Shown: piece by piece, positions 14,639-14,724 of the stretch
Numbering within the stretch: the first letter of the stretch is position 1
Layout: every line of letters starts with the position of its first letter
Assembly: GCA_016183945.1 (NCBI GenBank)
Contig: JACPDP010000022.1
Location: 1 to 14,724, forward strand
Length of the DNA: 14,724 bases
DNA from: Magnetospirillum sp.
Lineage (GTDB): Bacteria; Pseudomonadota; Alphaproteobacteria; Rhodospirillales; Magnetospirillaceae
Reading direction: 5' to 3'
Program-made: the position numbers and the translations under genes
The notes under the pieces: generated by a model
The model's database searches: none
Told to the model about the DNA's origin: nothing
What the model saw: only the letters and a program-made list of their open reading frames with translations

Positions 14639-14724
14639 ATGGACATGCGGCGCGACTCTTACGCATTCTCGGCCGGCCTGCACATGGCGGTGATCCTGTT
14701 CGCGTGGCTGGGGCTGCCGCATTT
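14639..14724 (+). CDS. tolA: Tol-Pal protein TolA, N-terminal fragment (cut by window end)
   Basis: Twenty-eight codons are visible: MDMRRDSYAFSAGLHMAVIL followed by FAWLGLP. A short positively charged cytoplasmic stretch followed by a hydrophobic helix, right after tolR, is the expected membrane anchor of TolA, which spans the periplasm to reach Pal. The start ATG 14639 has AGGA 8 bases upstream and lies 10 bases after the tolR stop. The identity rests mostly on position. Confidence 0.8.
   Translation, partial: MDMRRDSYAFSAGLHMAVILFAWLGLPH

Overview
The window is about 14.7 kb of GC-rich DNA with dense, codon-biased coding. Its gene order (yebC-ruvC-ruvA-ruvB-ybgC-tolQ-tolR-tolA, and a DUF4164 gene-zapA-6S RNA-fau-ymdB block) is typical of Alphaproteobacteria. 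The proteins look most like Rhodospirillales, in the direction of Magnetospirillum and relatives. That assignment is from memory of gene order and protein style, not from a search.

Region 1 (1-1980) is regulatory. It begins with a repetitive GC-rich leader and a strong 13-bp hairpin. A two-domain protein follows (223-1005) that looks like an HPt domain fused to a receiver domain, with the phospho-accepting residue missing from both. Convergent to it is a LuxR-type regulator (1056-1772, minus strand) with a complete-looking autoinducer-binding pocket; no luxI is visible. Region 2 (1981-5216) is a carbohydrate pair: a GT4 glycosyltransferase and an amylo-alpha-1,6-glucosidase-like enzyme overlapping by 4 bp. 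Region 3 (5316-7654) holds a minus-strand alpha/beta hydrolase and a divergent gabD-type succinate-semialdehyde dehydrogenase. The gabD reading frame is broken by an internal out-of-frame deletion.

Region 4 (7675-9891) has a good sigma70-like promoter, a DUF4164 coiled-coil gene, zapA, a probable 6S RNA with its own promoter, 5-formyltetrahydrofolate cyclo-ligase, and a YmdB-type phosphodiesterase. Region 5 (10002 to the end) is the yebC-ruvCAB-ybgC-tolQRA cluster: a translation factor, Holliday-junction resolution, and the Tol-Pal envelope machine. Most genes there overlap or abut. Two features break the pattern: a perfect 23-bp REP-like palindrome between ruvC and ruvA, and a second out-of-frame internal deletion in tolQ. 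TolA runs off the right edge.

I found no CRISPR array, tRNA, rRNA, transposase or phage gene, and no convincing new multi-gene defence or mobile system. The points most worth a second look are the doubly degenerate phosphorelay protein, the two frame-breaking deletions in otherwise well-conserved genes, the REP-like palindrome family, and the 6S RNA locus.
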